Shown here piece by piece: positions 10,998 through 23,046 of a DNA stretch of 64,000 bases. This stretch comes from Usnea hakonensis (taxonomy: Eukaryota; Ascomycota; Lecanoromycetes; Lecanorales; Parmeliaceae), in assembly GCA_013423325.1 (NCBI GenBank), contig BLJB01000199.1, positions 1 to 64,000 of the forward strand. The letters run 5' to 3'. The position numbers and the translations under genes were made by a program. The notes under the pieces are model-generated. The model had not been told where the DNA came from. It was given only the letters and a program-made list of their open reading frames with translations, and made no database searches. Each line of letters starts with the position of its first letter. The first letter of the stretch is position 1.

Positions 10998-12597
10998 TCA
11001 TTCCACCCGCTGCCGGGCTTCCTTTCTGCCCCAGACTTCATCTGCTCCACTCTTCCCCCTGGTTTCCGGAACCCACCAAGCAATAAACGTACCCAGCAAA
11101 AGAGCCAGCCCTGCGAACACAAAGTAGATTCGTCCTCTCTCTCCCAAAGCCTTGTTCAGGATCGGGAAGAATTGCGAAACAATGAAAGTAGCTACCCAGT
11201 TAGCTGCCAAGGCCCAACTCTGGGTTGCGCCCACAGCTTCCGGGCCCACAAGCTCGTTGGCCAGTATAAACGGGACCGGACCCAAGCCTACGGCAAAGGA
11301 GGCAACAAACAGGAGTGTGGCGATGGCAGCAAGCACCTTGATGCCTTCACCAATACCGGTAGCCAGCAAGATTGAGCTAGTACCCATACCAGCTATACTC
11401 AGAAGTATACAGGCCTTTCGACCAATTTTGTCGGACAGAGGTGCACAGAGAGTGGTTATAACGAGATTCATTGCGGAGACGGCAACTGTGAGGAGGGCGG
11501 CCTTGGTAGGTAATAGAGTAGATAGTAGGCTGACTGAGTACATGATGATGCTGTTGATACCAGTCAACTGCTGTGCGACCATTACGGCAATAACTGCAAT
11601 AATGGCTGGCCGATAATTCGGGTGCATAAAGGCACCAAAGATGCCAACAGTATCTGATGCAGCGTCTGGGTTTGGACCTGGGTGTGATCCAGGCGGCGCA
11701 CTAAGCAGTGATTGTTCTTCCGCTAGATATTGTTGATCAGTGCCTACTGTTATGAGTGTCGTGGGAGATTTACCAATGTCTTCCGAACTGCTGTCAACAT
11801 TCCAAGCCTTGACTTCCTCATCCAGGTCTACTTTCTTTCCTCTCATCCTTCGCAAGATGTGCCTCGCATGCTGTGGATTCCTGTGCTCGGCCAGCCATTT
11901 TGGACTTTCTGGGACCACTGACAATGCAAGTAGTTGGAAGATTCCTATGCCTCCGGCGACGGCCAGTATGATTCTCCACATACTACCCTTGCTTAGGAAG
12001 TATCCCAAGACTTGAGCAATCACAATGCCCGCGTTGACCATTATCTGCGTCGCAGCACCAAATAAACCCTTCTCTTTCGGCGGTGCAACTTCTGAAATAT
12101 ATATTGGTACAACGACGAGGGCTGAACCTGCTCCGATACCAGAAAGAATTCGTCCAAAAGCTAAGAGACTAATGCTTGGGGCTGCACTCTCGAATATAGG
12201 GCCTATAACGAAGAAGATGGTCGTGAGGCGCATAGTAAGCAGCCGCCCATACTTGTTACAGAGAGGGCCAGCGGCGATAGCTCCCAAGAAACCACCAAGA
12301 GTATACATGGAGGAGACCACGGCAAACTGGTTGGTGTTCATGGAAATGCATTGTGGGAGCTTAGGATTGAGGGTAGCACTGTTGACGCTCTTCTTGTCGC
12401 AAGTAATGACATCCTGAGGAGCATTGAGCTCTGCCTAGGTGAGTTTAGCAACCGCACGGTGATGACCAGAGCTAGATTGATACCAGATGGAATCCAAACT
12501 GAAGCGGTCCGAGAGCAACGACTAGCAAGACATAGCATAAGTAGGCTGTAGTGTCTTCGATCAAGGAGCGATGTAAGGGCTCTCCATCGCGCGCCAT
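10998..12597 (-). CDS. MFS sugar transporter (Vps73-like)
   Basis: Two exons, 12597-12484 (38 codons from ATG, MARDGEPLHRSLIEDTT) and 12434-10998, give about 516 aa. The 49-nt intron 12435-12483 starts GTATCA and ends CCTAG. It joins GPLQFGFHL to AELNAPQDVI, the normal start of TM1 and its following loop in sugar porters. Sugar-porter signatures are present: NKYGRLLTMR after TM2, GRILSGIGAGSA, PESPKWL, QQLTGINSIIMYS, DKIGRK, and PETRGKS at the end of the last segment. About twelve hydrophobic segments can be counted. The motif set and the SPRWLA/PETRG spacing recall yeast Vps73-type transporters of the sugar porter family. The transported substrate is not determinable. The gene precedes the P450 in the same direction, about 900 bp away. 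Confidence 0.9.
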
Positions 12598-13159
12598 TGT
12601 GTGCTGCTAAGGGTAAGGTGGTTTCCAGGCATGCAAGGATAGTCGTTGAAAGTGAATTGTAGAGTGGCGGTGCATTGGTGAAGCTGTATTTGTCAGTGAT
12701 AGAATGGTAGAGTGATGTACGAGTAGTGTTCACGTTGGTTTGACTTTGAAGCTTTCTGGAGCGGACTCATTCCGCGAATGCCCTTAACATGCTCCTACAT
12801 AAATACCCCCAATCCACCTTCTCTCCTTCCAACCTCCCCACCTTGCCGAACACAATGAGGTACAGGCCTTAAACACACCTTGAGCCGAGAGAAGACTTAC
12901 TTCTTCCCCTGCAGAAGGTTAAAGGGCAATGTAACCACCACAGCCATCAGCGGCTGGTCCGCTGGCACATCAGGATCGGTATATCACTATTGCCCGTGAG
13001 ATCACCAGAAGACTCGAACGAAGGAGATACGGCCGGCATGCATACTCGAAGTGTCTTGGGTTCTCTTCAGCCAGGTGAGCTTCTCGATCCTGTCCTTTCG
13101 GTAGTAGTCCCTTCTAAAGAATTCAAAAGCTTCGACCTTCTTACTCTCATCTCTCAGCC

Positions 13160-13520
13160 ACTAGCCTAACAGGCAGTGAGCCAAAGTCATCTACATAATC
13201 GATACGCAGACATCAGAAAGCCACGCAAATGTCACAGAGACTAGGGTCATTGATCTCCTCACTGGGACTTCCACTCTTTTTTACACGGCCCACGAGACAG
13301 AAGCCAAGTGGCTTGCCAAAGGAGACGTGACACTTTGGCTGAAGAACGTAGACTTGGAGCAACAGAGTTCTGGATTGCGGACACAGAGACGACAGTGCAG
13401 AATAATGTGAAGTTGAGAAGGGCTTTGAGGAGAGCTTCAGTGGGGCGGTTGTGGACGTATCCAGCGAGTCGCCATTGCGCCAGTCGAGTCGCCACACGAG
13501 CTCCGTGGCTCAAGCTGCAC
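13160..13520 (+). pseudogene. Possible relic of an S9 (DPP5-like) peptidase
   Basis: Broken frames read like the beta-propeller part of a dipeptidyl-peptidase-5-type serine peptidase: AKVIYIIDTQTSES, then RVIDLLTGTSTLF, EAKWLAKGDVTLWLKN in one frame, then ATEFWIADTET in the next. In the family this order (LYLLDLATG, VWL, VLWL, TELWVGDA) is characteristic. No start, no stop-free continuation and no catalytic GxSxG segment are found. The assignment rests on short stretches and is weak. Confidence 0.3.
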
Positions 13521-13769
13521 AATCTCCACGGCCAGTATGACGACATAACAACAGCTCTGGTGTGCCTAGCGACATTGAATAACAGCCTTTATATTTCTGA
13601 CACAGGAGATCACATGATGAAGTATACAATACCAATGGCACACAACACTTCGAAAGAGGCAAACTGAAACAACACAACGGATTCGAAATATGTCACATGT
13701 CCAACAAAGTTCGTGAGAAGTATAAGTCTGGGGTCTCTTCTTCGCTCTCCGTTCAAGCATTGAACCAAC

Positions 13770-14460
13770 TTCGACGTTCCCACAATCGGTATTGGTTTTA
13801 TTCCAATTCACGAATCCAGCTGCAGTGGTCAGCCTACCAACATCAACGCCTATCACATGCCTCTCAGCACTCTCACCAAGCTTTCAAGACATCAGACCAT
13901 CATTGTTATAGGCTTCAGACGATGGGGCTCTCGCCCTGTGTTCCCCGGATGATAATCTGTAGCATTCTTCAACAGGCCGAACCTCGCAAATTCAAAAGAC
14001 AGGAGTCGAGTGATTGTTGTCCACAATGTGCGTAACTATCCAGCTTCTATGGCCATTGAGCCATTGACGGTATGCCTCTGCAGCAGATCAAGGAACTGCC
14101 TTGCTGTTGTCACCACACAGTGTAGCTTGGAGCCATGACAGTAATTAGCTATATGTCGTTGCGCTGGAAGCTGGTATGCCAAGGCACTTTAGTATACCTG
14201 CCACTTTCTCTTCCGTTCGGACGGCACAAGCATGGGACGGCACCGGAACCATCACAAGCGATAGCACTATTCCAGTGGAGATGGGGTATCTACGGATGGT
14301 CTTTTCTGCCCCAATGGAAATCTCGTCAGAGCGTCTTCTGTGGGCTATTGATTCCAACTTACAGCCATGGTAAAGCCGCTTTTTGGCTCTGCCTCAGACG
14401 ATAGCGCCTTCGGTGTTGGAAGAAAAGTGGTGGAAACTCTGAGGCCGACATCGCCTTTCG
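13770..14460 (+). other. Possible unassigned decayed coding sequence
   Basis: Two stretches have a protein-like composition, VPTIGIGFIPIHESSCSG (from about 13785) and PRHFSIPATFSSVRTAQAWD (from about 14177), but stops interrupt the frames and no splice sites join them convincingly. I do not recognise a family. Confidence 0.2.
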
Positions 14461-14626
14461 GAAAATGAAACCTCATCGATGCTTCGAGGGACTTTAGCTC
14501 CATGAGAAAGTTGGGACAATTGCATACTTGCTAGGTATTTACCAAGGTTGGGCATTGCAAGGAGTTGACCCAGTGGTACCGCAAACCAAACGCAGGCTTA
14601 TGGTGCAAAGCCGCTCTATTTGCTCT

Positions 14627-14656
14627 ATATCTATATATATATATACATATCATATC
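14627..14656. repeat. TA-rich microsatellite
   Basis: Imperfect (TA)n run (CTATATCTATATATATATAT and following bases) in the promoter region of the downstream gene. Confidence 0.8.
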
Positions 14657-14967
14657 TGATGTTGTGATCCAACTCAACACTGATCACATCCCAGCGCTGA
14701 GAAATCCTCAGCGCTGAGATATACATCCCCGGCGCCGAGAAGTAAAGGGCTGGTAGTGCCCACCTTTGGACATAAAAAGGTTTTCTTCACTTGCCTTTCT
14801 GTCTCCTTTTCTACTCAAGTTGTCATCAAACTTGAGATACTGTGGATTTGTCGACAAGCTCTCACAGTACGTGACATCACTCTATACACTGCTACTTTTC
14901 ACATTGCTATACTTCCCACTGCTACTATACACACTGCTCATAGATCCTAATTTCTTCAAACGCAGCA

Positions 14968-15752
14968 ATGTCGTCAACACAAGTCCCACCTCCTATCCGC
15001 CTCTCCAAGCCTCTGAACAACTTCGAGGTGCCCATTGTTCAAGGCATAACGCCAAACAATGATCAAACATGGACATGCAGGCAATGTGGAGCCAGATACT
15101 CCAGCAGCACGCGGATCGCATCGCATTGCCTAACCGCGTGCGATGAACCTCTCACCACGTTCTCGTGCATCAACGCGATCCACATCGCCGATCACCTGGA
15201 CAACGCTCCTCCATCCAGGATGCTCAACACGTATATCCACGTCCACGGCAACGAAGACGAGGTCGAGGGATCCAGCTCCGACAGCGAAGCGAGTGTCAAT
15301 CTCAGATACACAAGCTTTCCAGCGACGCCCCCTGTCGGGCTCTCAACGGACCAGGGATCGGAGTGGAGGTTCAGGCACAGTCGTAAGTACTCCCCATAAG
15401 TACTCAATCCTACAAACCTTCCTCCTCTAACATCACCTCAGGTGCAGAAGAGATTCGTCGGATCAAAGTAACCAGCCGGCCATCCGGACACATCGACCGA
15501 GCCGCCGCTCTGCTCGCTTGGAACACTTCGATCCACCCCAAGAGTTGGAAGCCAAATTGCGGAAACGCCCCACCCTTCGCGTCCTACGGCGCCTTTTCAA
15601 ACCGGTACGCTACTCGAGACAGACACTTCTTTTTTTCTCGCTGGCATTTCTGACTGATGTCTAGGGAGAGCCATGATAGGAACCGCCTTAAGGAGATGGC
15701 GCGGATGGCGAGGAGGGTGAGGGGCGCGAGGAGAGGGGCGCGGACGCAGTGA
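14968..15752 (+). CDS. Small protein with a Cys/His zinc-finger-like motif
   Basis: Three exons, 14968-15382, 15442-15604 and 15665-15752, give about 221 aa. Introns begin GTAAGT and GTACGC and end CTCAG and TCTAG, and each restores a coding frame (FRHS-RAEEIRRIKV and YGAFSNR-ESHDRN). Near residues 31-55 lies WTCRQCGARYSSSTRIASHC, a C-x2-C-x12-H-x-C arrangement that could bind one zinc ion. An acidic segment (EDEVEGSSSDSEAS) follows, and the C-terminus is strongly basic (RMARRVRGARRGARTQ), suggesting nuclear or nucleic-acid contact. No family recognised. The start was chosen as the first ATG with the finger in frame. Convergent with POL3. Confidence 0.7.
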
Positions 15753-16268
15753 TGGTGGAGATGGGGGAGGAATCACGAGGCTGCTGAAGAAGGAGCATGC
15801 ATGGCGATCCCACTTCGGTCCCTTTTTCGTTTGTTTATATGATGACGATGATACCAATTCTTTCAACGTTCTTCCATTTCCGTTTCTATAGCATTTACAA
15901 TACGATACCCATTTCTTTCCCTCCACCATCTCCAACGTCCGCTGTAGTCACCACAAAACCCAATCCACGTTTGTTTGCCCCAGCTCAACTTTTCTCCCTC
16001 CATTTAGATTCCTCACCGGCCCCTCCTGAGAACCGCACGCCTTTTCGAGAAATGTTTTTTAGGTAACAGAGTACTCCTCTCTCAAAAGGTTGCTACCTAC
16101 ATAGTGGTCTACAGAAAGTAAAAAGGAGCAATGAGGACAAGAACTTCGTAAATCTTTTTCATTTCTTATCTGCAAGAAGCAAGATGATCAAAAAGAAGCC
16201 CCCTTTGCCATGAGGACTTCTACCAACAACAAACATCAACAACCACATCACGAAACAGTAGTATGCAT

Positions 16269-19200
16269 CTACCAAGCCGCCCCGACATCAAAATCAAACC
16301 TCGTCAACTCCTTCCCCGCATCCTCCACATCCTTCTTCGCCTTCATCCGCATATAAAAGATCGGGCAATCCTTACTCGAGCAAATCACCTCGTTATGCAA
16401 ACTGCCCTGACACCGCTGACACTGCGTCCACAGCCGCCCGAACCGGACCTCCAGCTCGCTGACCCGCGTCAGAGTCTTGGTGTAGAGCTCTCCCGTCCGA
16501 GGCCGGCAGTTGGCGCAGACGGCGCCGGCCATTTCTTCCTTGCCGACCAGAGGCTTCTTGCAACCCATGCACGTTTGCGTCTTTTTGGCGAACTTCATGA
16601 GGCCCCCGAGTGTTGGTGCGGCGACGGAGATTGACCGCGTGTGTTCACCGGTCAGGAGCTGGCCGGCTTTCTTCTCGCCTAGGATCGGGTCGAAGATTCT
16701 GCCCAAAGGCTTTGCAAGCTGATTGTCAAGGTAATATTTCGTATCAATGGGTATGTTGTTCTCGAGCACGAAGATGGGGTCTTCGCTCCTCTCGTAATTC
16801 TTGGCACCACCAGCACCTTTGACGATAACGTAGGCGACACGATCACCCAGTGTGGGAGCTGACCCTGCGTCTCGCTTCTTCATTCTGTCGGCAAGCTCGA
16901 CATGAGCTTGCTTGCTAGCGTAATCGTTTTTGGAGAGAGCTTTTGTTATGACGAGTTTGGACATGTCGACCTTGTTTTGGAGAAGGTCGGAGATGGTGTC
17001 TTTGACGTAGCTAGAAAGAGAGACAGCAGGATCAGCTTGGCGTTGTCACAAAGACCGGATGAATTACATACTCTTGCGCCCCCTGCACATCTTGGTCGAT
17101 CAGGATCTTGTGGAGGATAGTTTCAATGACCGTCTGGACCAGGCGGCAGTTGTCTCTGCGTACAGTCTCGATGCCCTTGCTGTCCATCTTGTCGAACTTT
17201 TCTGGGGTCGTCCAGTAGAGACCTGCGTAGCGCTTCTTGTTGATTAGCAAGTAAGGGAAATAAACTTTTTCGAATTCCAGTTTGATTGGCTTGATGAACT
17301 GATCCGAAACATATGTGGCAGCGTCTCGGCCAAGGTCCATCGTCTTTTCTAAGTCTTTGGGTCCGAATTTTACCATGACCGAGTCGGTATCACCATAGAT
17401 GACCTGCGCATCATGGGAGTACCCGTTGGCCATGGTATACCGCTTCTCGACTTCCTCTTTTGTTTTTTCAATCATTTGTCTTCCGTAACTAGTCGTACTG
17501 CTGGCAATGGCGAGACATGGTAATTTCCCCACAGTGGCTCCGGTAATACCGTACACACTATTTGCACTGACCTTCAAGGCCAGCTGTCGTCCGTTTAGGA
17601 CAGCCTTTTTGAATGTATCAGTCTCGACAGCCAACTCTTTCTTGGCACGTTTTCTGGCACCCAACAACTCCTCGAGGATCTGCGTCAGCAAGCCTTTCCG
17701 GATCTTCGAGGTGCAAAACATGTCACCGTTGGGCGTGACGATGTAGTCTTCATCCTTGACCAAATGTAGCTTTTCCACACTCGTCTTATTGAGCAAAGTA
17801 GTATAGCAAAGGTTGTGAGCTTGTATGATACTAGGGTATAGAGAGGCAAAATCAAGTGTGGCGACCGGAACATCGTAATAGCCTCTCGTAGGCTCAATGA
17901 CAGTTGCACCTTCATATTGCTCATCAGATGCATCACTTCTTAAATTGGGAATGACCAGATTCTGCTCCAAAGCTTTTCGGAAGAGTTGGCTTATGAATTT
18001 CACCTGCTGTCCTCTTGCAAGTAAATAGTTGAATGGGACACCCGTGACTCTGGCCATTTCTGTGTAGTTGACTAAACACATGAGCTTGTCCATCAGTCGT
18101 TGTGGTAAGAACGCGTCTTTCAGACAGTAGATAGCCAGCCGCCGTCTTGATTCTGGCGTTCCATTGAATAGCTCGGTAATCATGGTGTGGTGAACATCCT
18201 CCTTTTGCTCGCCCAAGAAATGCGAACAGACAGAGTTCAAGGTGTAGCTTCGTAGCTGATGGTCGCGCTGGATGAGCTGGAGCAAGTCCAATTGCAAACG
18301 ACCGTTGGTATTCGTAGCCTTCGTGTCTCGGTTACCCATCTGCTTGCTCGAGAAGTTCGTTTCTTTTGAATGCGATTGGATACTCTTCAGCCTAGTCCAG
18401 TAAGGAAATTTGGTACATTTGAGGTGCTTTGCTCGATCAAGAAGATACGGAAAATCAAAATTGGCGATGTTGTAACCTATGATGACATCTGGGTCGACCT
18501 GCTCAAGGAAGTCTCTCCATGCCATCAGCATCTTGTCTTCTGCGCCAAACTCAAAGATTTGGGTGTTGACGATCAGACTGCAGGTGTCGAGACAAAATAC
18601 GTTGTGAACAAAAGGTTTCGATTCTCCGTACCTCGTTACCACGTTGGCAATTTGGATGACAGGATCTTGGTTGGCTTCTGGGAAGACACCTTTGCGGCCA
18701 GCACACTCGATATCGAAGGAAAGGATTCGCAGTGGAGCCATCTTCGCCCATTCGCCATCGTTGTGGTGAGCTACCAAATCCCGATAATGTACATATGCCT
18801 CTATCTGACAATTTGAATGCCGATCTCGATGAGGGATCATGTGGTATTTGGACTGAGGGGCTTCTACCCAAGACATTCCCGTAACCTTTGATTTATCAGT
18901 CAAGAACTTGCGACGTGCTAGGACACTTACTCCAGTGTCAATCATGAACCGTAAGACATATTGTATGCTGTCAAATGTCAAGATACCACCATCCACCCCT
19001 TTCCACATCTGCTTATAATTCATGTTACCACTCTCAATCGTGGTGCGCAACTTGTTGATATACTTCGGATCCGTGACTGTGATTTTCAAATACGGACTCT
19101 TTTGATTGCCCTGGAAGCCGAACAAGTTCTCCCTCATCAACATTTGGACTGAATGTATTACCGGCTGGTGCTGCGCCAATTGAGTTTCCAGGTAAGATTT

Positions 19201-19748
19201 GAAGCCATCAATGTCCTTTTTGACAAAACTGACGGGAGCCGCAACATAGAGGTAGTGGAGGAAGTCAGTGACATGAAGAAGTACAGAGTGACCGGTCTGC
19301 CACCATCTAGTATCAGCAAATCCATTGCAGAGTAAGGGAGCATTTCTACCTCTGTGACCCCGAATAGTTTGACGGTCGTCCTCCCTCCGTGTAGTGTACC
19401 TTCTTCCACCTCAATCTGCTGAAAGCAGAGACTATCACTCTCTTCATCAAAGTCGTCCAAGCTCGGGCGATCCCACTTCTGGTCCTTCTCCGAATTTTGC
19501 TGCTTGAGGCCGCTAATATCCTGCGTCAACTTCTCCAGGTAATCCTCTTCAAATTGACTCTTCGGCCGGCTCGATCCAATTTTAGGGCCGTTCTGGCTGA
19601 GCTTGAGCTTCTTCGAGGGCGAGGATCCTACTTCGATTTTCCTTCTCTTTGCGGCGTTGGGGGACGGTATTGTAGGGTTGACATTGCGATGAGCTTTGGT
19701 AGAATCGGCCAATACCCTCTTCGGTGGCGGTAGAGTGGCCACAGGCAT
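16269..19748 (-). CDS. POL3: DNA polymerase delta catalytic subunit
   Basis: Four exons, 19748-19350, 19296-18931, 18885-17072 and 17010-16269, give 1106 aa (yeast Pol3 is 1097). Introns of 53, 45 and 61 nt have clean GT-AG ends and restore the conserved sequence (VTE-TGHSVLLHVTD, MIDTG-VTGMSWVEAP, QGAQ-DYVKDTI). The N-terminus is basic and Ser/Pro-rich with KRRK. The 3'-5' exonuclease starts with ILSFDIEC. Polymerase motifs are DFASLYPSI (A), KVSANSVYG (B) and YGDTDSVMV (C, the paired catalytic aspartates), followed by KKRYAGLYW. The C-terminus has both metal-binding modules: CysA (CMGCKKP, CANC) and CysB (CQRC, then CSSKDC), the latter being the iron-sulphur site in the family. All catalytic residues are present. 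It is the leading/lagging replicative polymerase in the nucleus. Confidence 0.97.
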
Positions 19749-20137
19749 TATGAAAGTAGTCGCATGGGTTGAGAAGTGAGTCTTACTTCAATATTGTAGC
19801 TTGCACAATGCCTCCTGGCGGAAGCGAAGCGCGTCACCAAAAATCGCGTCGGAGATAAGAACGTGAGCCCGTAAGGCCGAGGAAGATTTTGGCTCATACA
19901 ATTTGATAGTGAGGATAGGAGACTCTCGTTCATTCATAATTTGCCCATGGAAAATAAGATATCTAGACTGTCTACTGAATGTTTTGTGACCTGTCCACGT
20001 TGGCCATTGCAGAATGTCGCATGTTCCACAGAACCCCTGACTCCCATGCCATGCATTACCATCCTCGCTATGCTTTGCAAGAAAGCCCAACATTAAGCAT
20101 GCAACTTTCCCTCTCTTTAGATGGTCAAGACCAAAAG

Positions 20138-21752
20138 TCAAAAGAAATTCTGCAGGTTGGTCGCCAATTGCGGGTCGAAAAGATCCCGCTTGCTGCCTGT
20201 CGTCCCGTTCGTCGTCTGTAGATTGCCAATGTCACACCAATTTTTGATGTCCTGCGATTTGTCTTAGAAAAGGTAACACAAGTAGCTGGCTGCTTAGGAC
20301 TTACTATGCAGCTTAAATACCGACACCAATGACAGGTCTTCGGATCTGTCTTGTAAAAGTTCTGCAACAGCACAATGAATACAACAAAAGCACCTATCAA
20401 TGCAGCTGCCCGCACCAGCCACCATGCCCACCACAATGGCTTGCGCCCTTTGAAGAACGACACCGGTTCTTTGACAAAAGCTTTGATGTCGCCATTGTCG
20501 GCCAATTTCCGTGCTTGCCGAACAGAGGCATAAGGAGGAAGGCCTGCACCGACACGCTGTCGTAGTAATTCGGGTGAATGTATGAGACAGATGCCCAAGA
20601 CCAGGCCCATGAGAAAGCCTCCGATATGCGAGAAATTGTCCAAGCCAGGTAGAAGGCCCAAAGCAAATGATAGCACGATATCAAACATCAACCAAGCAAA
20701 ATCTACCCATGGTGATTGGCGCTCTCCCCAATGATAGAGGAGGTCCAGAAGCATTATGGCTATGATACCGAACAGAGAGCCCGAGGCACCGGTTGAGGCT
20801 ATGCCTTGAGGGGCGAAGTTTCCACCAAGTATAAAGCCGAAGATCCCACTGCTGAGGTAGATGATAAGGAACCGTATCGAACCGATCAGTATCTCCATCT
20901 CCTTTCCAAGAAGGATTTGTAGCAGCATGTTGAAGGCAATATGAATAATCCCAGCATGTAGAAACATAGGAACTATGAAGCGAAACCACTGGTTTGGAGG
21001 GTTGCTTTTTGTGTAGGCCTTATCGTGGAAGCCGCAGAGGCTATTTAATTGACATTGATTGGATGTATCATCTAGGGATGTGGTTGTGGTGTTTGGACAC
21101 GGCCAATCGATTGTCGTGTCCAAACCTTCAGACGTCTGACGCATACAGGGGACATAGCGAGCGCCCATGTTGATTAGGACATAGGGGGAAGGTCCAATCA
21201 TAGGATTGAATGATGGGTGGATTTCAATAGGGGTCTTCGTGAGGACACCTAAACAGGTCAGGCATGAACTAAAGGCATAGGAAAATGGGACCTACCATTC
21301 TTTGCAAGCTCCGCAATGAATACACAGACCTGGATCAGGGTCAAAGTATAAACAACCCATGGTATCTTCCCACGGCCAAAGAACCCTGGCCTCCTTATTC
21401 TTCTGGCGGCATTATGGGTAGGTCTGTCAATGATTGCAGGGTCATGGGGTAGTGGATCATGCAAAAGCTCCGAGCTCCCCTTGCTTGGATGTTGCCTCAA
21501 AGGGATGTCATCCGAGTATGGATTTGGCTCCGCCTCTCGGCCTCCGCCACCAGAGACATAGTAAGGAGAGGGTATGCTTTGCTGACTTTGGTCCGCATAA
21601 GGTCGATAGCTTGTGTCCTCGTATGGTGATGACTGCGTAGGGTGGTTGTCGTAGGCGGTATGATGGTCCAGAGGGAGATGTGGAGTGGGAGTATTGTAGG
21701 GTCGTCCATTCAGGGGAGAGGGAGAGGGATTCTGATACTGGTCGGCTGCCAT
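20138..21752 (-). CDS. Rhomboid-family intramembrane serine protease
   Basis: Three exons, 21752-21296, 21248-20305 and 20251-20138, give about 504 aa. The introns (47 and 53 nt) join ELAKN-GVLTKTP and RYLSCI-DIKNWCDIGNL. A long cytosolic Pro/Ser/Tyr-rich N-terminus (about 130 residues) precedes the first membrane segment (IPWVVYTLTLIQVCVFIAEL). An extracytoplasmic loop with several cysteines (CMRQ, CPN, CQLNSLCGFHD) and NMGARY follows. The rhomboid core has the WR-like motif region (QWFRFIVPMFLHAG), the HxxxN motif (HIAFNMLLQ), the catalytic serine in GASGSLFG and the catalytic histidine in SHIGGFLMG. A late hydrophobic segment (AALIGAFVVFIVLLQ) and a Cys-rich tail close it. It cleaves substrates inside the membrane; the substrate is unknown. 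Confidence 0.93.
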
Positions 21753-22406
21753 GTTGAGAATCTTTTAGGATATCTGTTTGGGTGTTTCGCTGATTGCACC
21801 TGCGCCGCTCGCTTGGTTGAAGAAAGGTGGTCAAGGGCAGTCAGCCTTGTTCTCGGAAGGTCTGCTGCATTGGCATAAAGAGGGTTCTTGAAACGCTTCA
21901 CGGGAGCTATCAGAAGTCGATACGCAGTAGAAAAGACAGTGAGAGCTGCTCAGTCAAAGAAAGAAAGAGGGAGAACGAAGAACGAGTGACGAGTTACGTG
22001 GTTCAAGTGTCTGAAAATAGATTCAGATTCAGAGTACGCGAATTTATCGACCGAAACGGGAGTAAGGTCCAGGGCTTAGCCGAAAACGCCAAGACCCGAT
22101 AAACCAATGACGCTGCACCCTCGGTAGCTTACTTGTAGGGCTGAACGTCATTGGCCAAATCTGTTCATTCTCACGAGTATATGCTGCCTACAATGACTGA
22201 CAATTTGAAGACAGTAAAGTCATACTTTTCTGAGCTTTTCTGAGACAGACAATTGGAAAAGCGACTAGAGTCTCATCTTCGCTTGGGTGACTTAGCTGAC
22301 TTGGGTGACAGACGAGGGGGCAATTATTTGCATGAATATCTGCCATCTGCCTCTTTCCGACGTTTAGATGACCATGATGTATTCCTACCTGACTGGTCGC
22401 ACGCAG

Positions 22407-23025
22407 TCATCTCCCCAAAGTGATGATTCCATCCGCGACTGGTCCCGCAGTATCGTCCAATATTGTGATTGAGGTCTCGAACCATCTTTGCAAACCGTTG
22501 AAGAACTCTCGTAACCCTTCCAACGTATCCGCCAGCATCAGCCAGGTCATGTCTTCCTGGGCGATCATCCTAAGATATAATCCCTTTTCAGACCACTCAA
22601 GGTGCGACTGCGATACGGGCCCATCACCATGTTCGGCGATGACCGCTTGAACGATGCGGTATTGCACATTGGCGATGAGCTCGAGGAGCGTCTGAGGTTT
22701 TGTTGAAGACCCGTATTTACTGAATATTATGGATGTGGTGGTGTCATGGACTCGCATTTGGTACGGGTCAACCGGGTACCTGTTTTTAGGCCTTTCGTGA
22801 CGATACGCGTTAGAGAATGCGACGACCTGTCTCAGGAAGACGAGCCTTGTGACGGCGATTTTACCTCGTTGCTGGACCTGACACGTTGATACTTGGCGAG
22901 AATTGTGCTCCGGAAGTCACAATGATGGGAGAAGCTCTTCCAGTCAGGGGCAAAGTCCCCGCCCAAGTCGATGTGATTTTTAGCCCTAGAAATATAAGAA
23001 GGGATATGAATATTGAATTACGCAT
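22407..23025 (-). CDS. Small secreted protein of unknown function
   Basis: Two exons, 23025-22865 and 22779-22407, give 177 aa. The 85-nt intron begins GTAAAA and ends AACAG, joining SGPATR to YPVDPYQMRVH in frame. The N-terminus MRNSIFISLLIFLGLKITSTWA is a convincing signal peptide from the second in-frame ATG. The first ATG (23046, MLGITCR) would place charged and cysteine residues ahead of it. The mature part contains NVSG (an N-glycosylation sequon), a predicted helix EGLREFFNGLQRWFE and no cysteine-rich pattern. It resembles the many small secreted proteins of filamentous fungi that lack an assigned domain. No function inferred. Confidence 0.65.
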
Positions 23026-23046
23026 TCTGCATGTGATCCCCAACAT

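Noticed and set aside
10520..11375. Plus ORFs over the transporter 3' end
   Set aside because: Antisense shadows of the MFS gene; no motif.
8482..12597. Secondary-metabolite cluster (P450 plus transporter)
   Set aside because: No backbone synthase, no pathway regulator, and the nearest acyltransferase is a distant pseudogene; co-location alone is not enough.
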